Shown here one piece after another: positions 6,399-6,897 of a stretch of 6,897 nt of DNA. The stretch covers positions 1-6,897 of the forward strand of contig RFJS01000241.1 in assembly GCA_003694825.1 (NCBI GenBank), written 5' to 3'. Under the pieces are notes generated by a model. That model did not search any database and was not told the DNA's origin. It saw nothing but the letters and a program-made list of their open reading frames with translations. The position numbers and the translations under genes were made by a program. Every line of letters starts with the position of its first letter. Within the stretch, counting starts at the first letter, position 1. The DNA is from Verrucomicrobiota bacterium. GTDB lineage: Bacteria; Verrucomicrobiota; Verrucomicrobiia; Opitutales; Opitutaceae.

Positions 6399-6897
6399 TC
6401 AGTCGGCCTTGTCGGCGACGTAGATGAGGCAGCCGTGGCTCTTCGCGCCGGGGTGCAGTTTCGCCCGGACTGTTTTCACGCTCAAACCCCAGCCCGTGAG
6501 CCGTTTTTCAAACCCCTCGGAGATGCCGGCGGACCAGACGGCGAGCCGCCCGCCCGGCCGCAGCACGCGCATGATCCGGGTGATCCCGGAGCTGGAGTAG
6601 AGCCGGGCGTTTCCCCGGTGCACCATCGCGACCGGGCCGTTGTCGACATCGAGGAGGATGGCGTCCCACGTCTCCGGGGCGGCTTTTTCGATCACTTTCG
6701 CGACGTCGCCCTCGATCACGGAAACGCGCGGATCATCGAGGCACTCTCCGTTGAGCTGGCGCAGATGGGTGCGGTTCCAGTCGATCACCGCCGGGATCAG
6801 CTCGACTACATCGATCCGCGCCCCGTCCCCCGTGGTCTCCAGCACCCGGCGCAGGGTGAAGCCCAGGCCGAGTCCGCCGATGAGGATGCGGGGGCGC
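6399..6897 (-). CDS. Spermidine-synthase-like SAM-dependent methyltransferase (5' partial)
   Basis: The minus-strand frame stays open to the window edge, so the N-terminus is missing; the GTG at 6845 is an internal codon. The 165 visible residues start with RPRILIGGLGLGFTLRRVLE, in which GGLGLG is the glycine-rich SAM-binding loop (motif I). An acidic residue follows after strand 2 (VVELIPAV), then IEGDVAKVI, WDAILLDVDNGP (motif IV) and VLRPGGRLAVWSAG (motif VI region). This is a class I Rossmann fold of the kind often labelled spermidine synthase. The usual polyamine-synthase features are altered: GGLGLG replaces GGGDGG, and DVDNGP stands where the catalytic D-S-x-D loop is expected. A methyltransferase acting on an unknown substrate is therefore more likely than aminopropyl transfer. 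The final segment (SHGCLIYVADKAD) closes the domain. It is convergent with the small Cys gene, and no clear terminator is visible in the 38-nt gap. Confidence 0.85.
   Translation of the reverse strand, partial: RPRILIGGLGLGFTLRRVLETTGDGARIDVVELIPAVIDWNRTHLRQLNGECLDDPRVSVIEGDVAKVIEKAAPETWDAILLDVDNGPVAMVHRGNARLYSSSGITRIMRVLRPGGRLAVWSAGISEGFEKRLTGWGLSVKTVRAKLHPGAKSHGCLIYVADKAD

Overview
The window is a compact, GC-rich, gene-dense stretch of bacterial chromosome. Intergenic gaps are short, most genes lie on one strand, and there are strong AAAGGAGG-type ribosome binding sites and no mobile-element genes. The lineage cannot be fixed from sequence alone. The C-terminal style of the FtsH (a [20 protein letters not shown] segment) and the overall gene types would fit a Planctomycetota/PVC-like or other deep-branching Gram-negative bacterium, but this is a weak inference.

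Layout. Positions 41-4068 look like one four-gene plus-strand operon: a small Sec-exported protein of unknown function; a single-pass membrane protein with a long coiled coil; the AAA+ zinc metalloprotease FtsH; and a rhomboid intramembrane serine protease. The coiled-coil gene stops 2 nt before the ftsH start, and ftsH has no visible ribosome binding site. The rhomboid start lies inside the last codons of ftsH. The last three genes are therefore probably translated in a coupled way. Positions 4069-4338 are a 270-nt noncoding gap holding an 18-bp palindrome, a small stem and a 14-bp stem-loop close to the next start codon. Positions 4339-6111 encode an SLC13/DASS-type permease with two RCK_C (TrkA-C) domains between its membrane halves. 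Positions 6172-6360 encode a 62-aa four-cysteine protein directly behind a consensus TATAAT, probably read from a leaderless mRNA. Positions 6399-6897, on the minus strand and running off the window edge, encode a spermidine-synthase-like Rossmann methyltransferase fold.

How the genes may work together. FtsH degrades membrane proteins processively, and rhomboids cut within the membrane. In Bacillus subtilis the rhomboid YqgP acts as an adaptor that feeds a membrane transporter to FtsH. An overlapping ftsH-rhomboid pair, preceded by a tightly coupled membrane coiled-coil protein, suggests a dedicated membrane protein quality-control module in which the coiled-coil protein could be a further FtsH partner. 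This is inference from gene order and topology. The transporter, the cysteine protein and the methyltransferase appear to be separate transcription units.

The most useful second-look items are the FtsH/rhomboid/coiled-coil operon, the leaderless Cys4 miniprotein, the structured region before the permease start, and the altered second SNT-type motif (LNK) of the permease.
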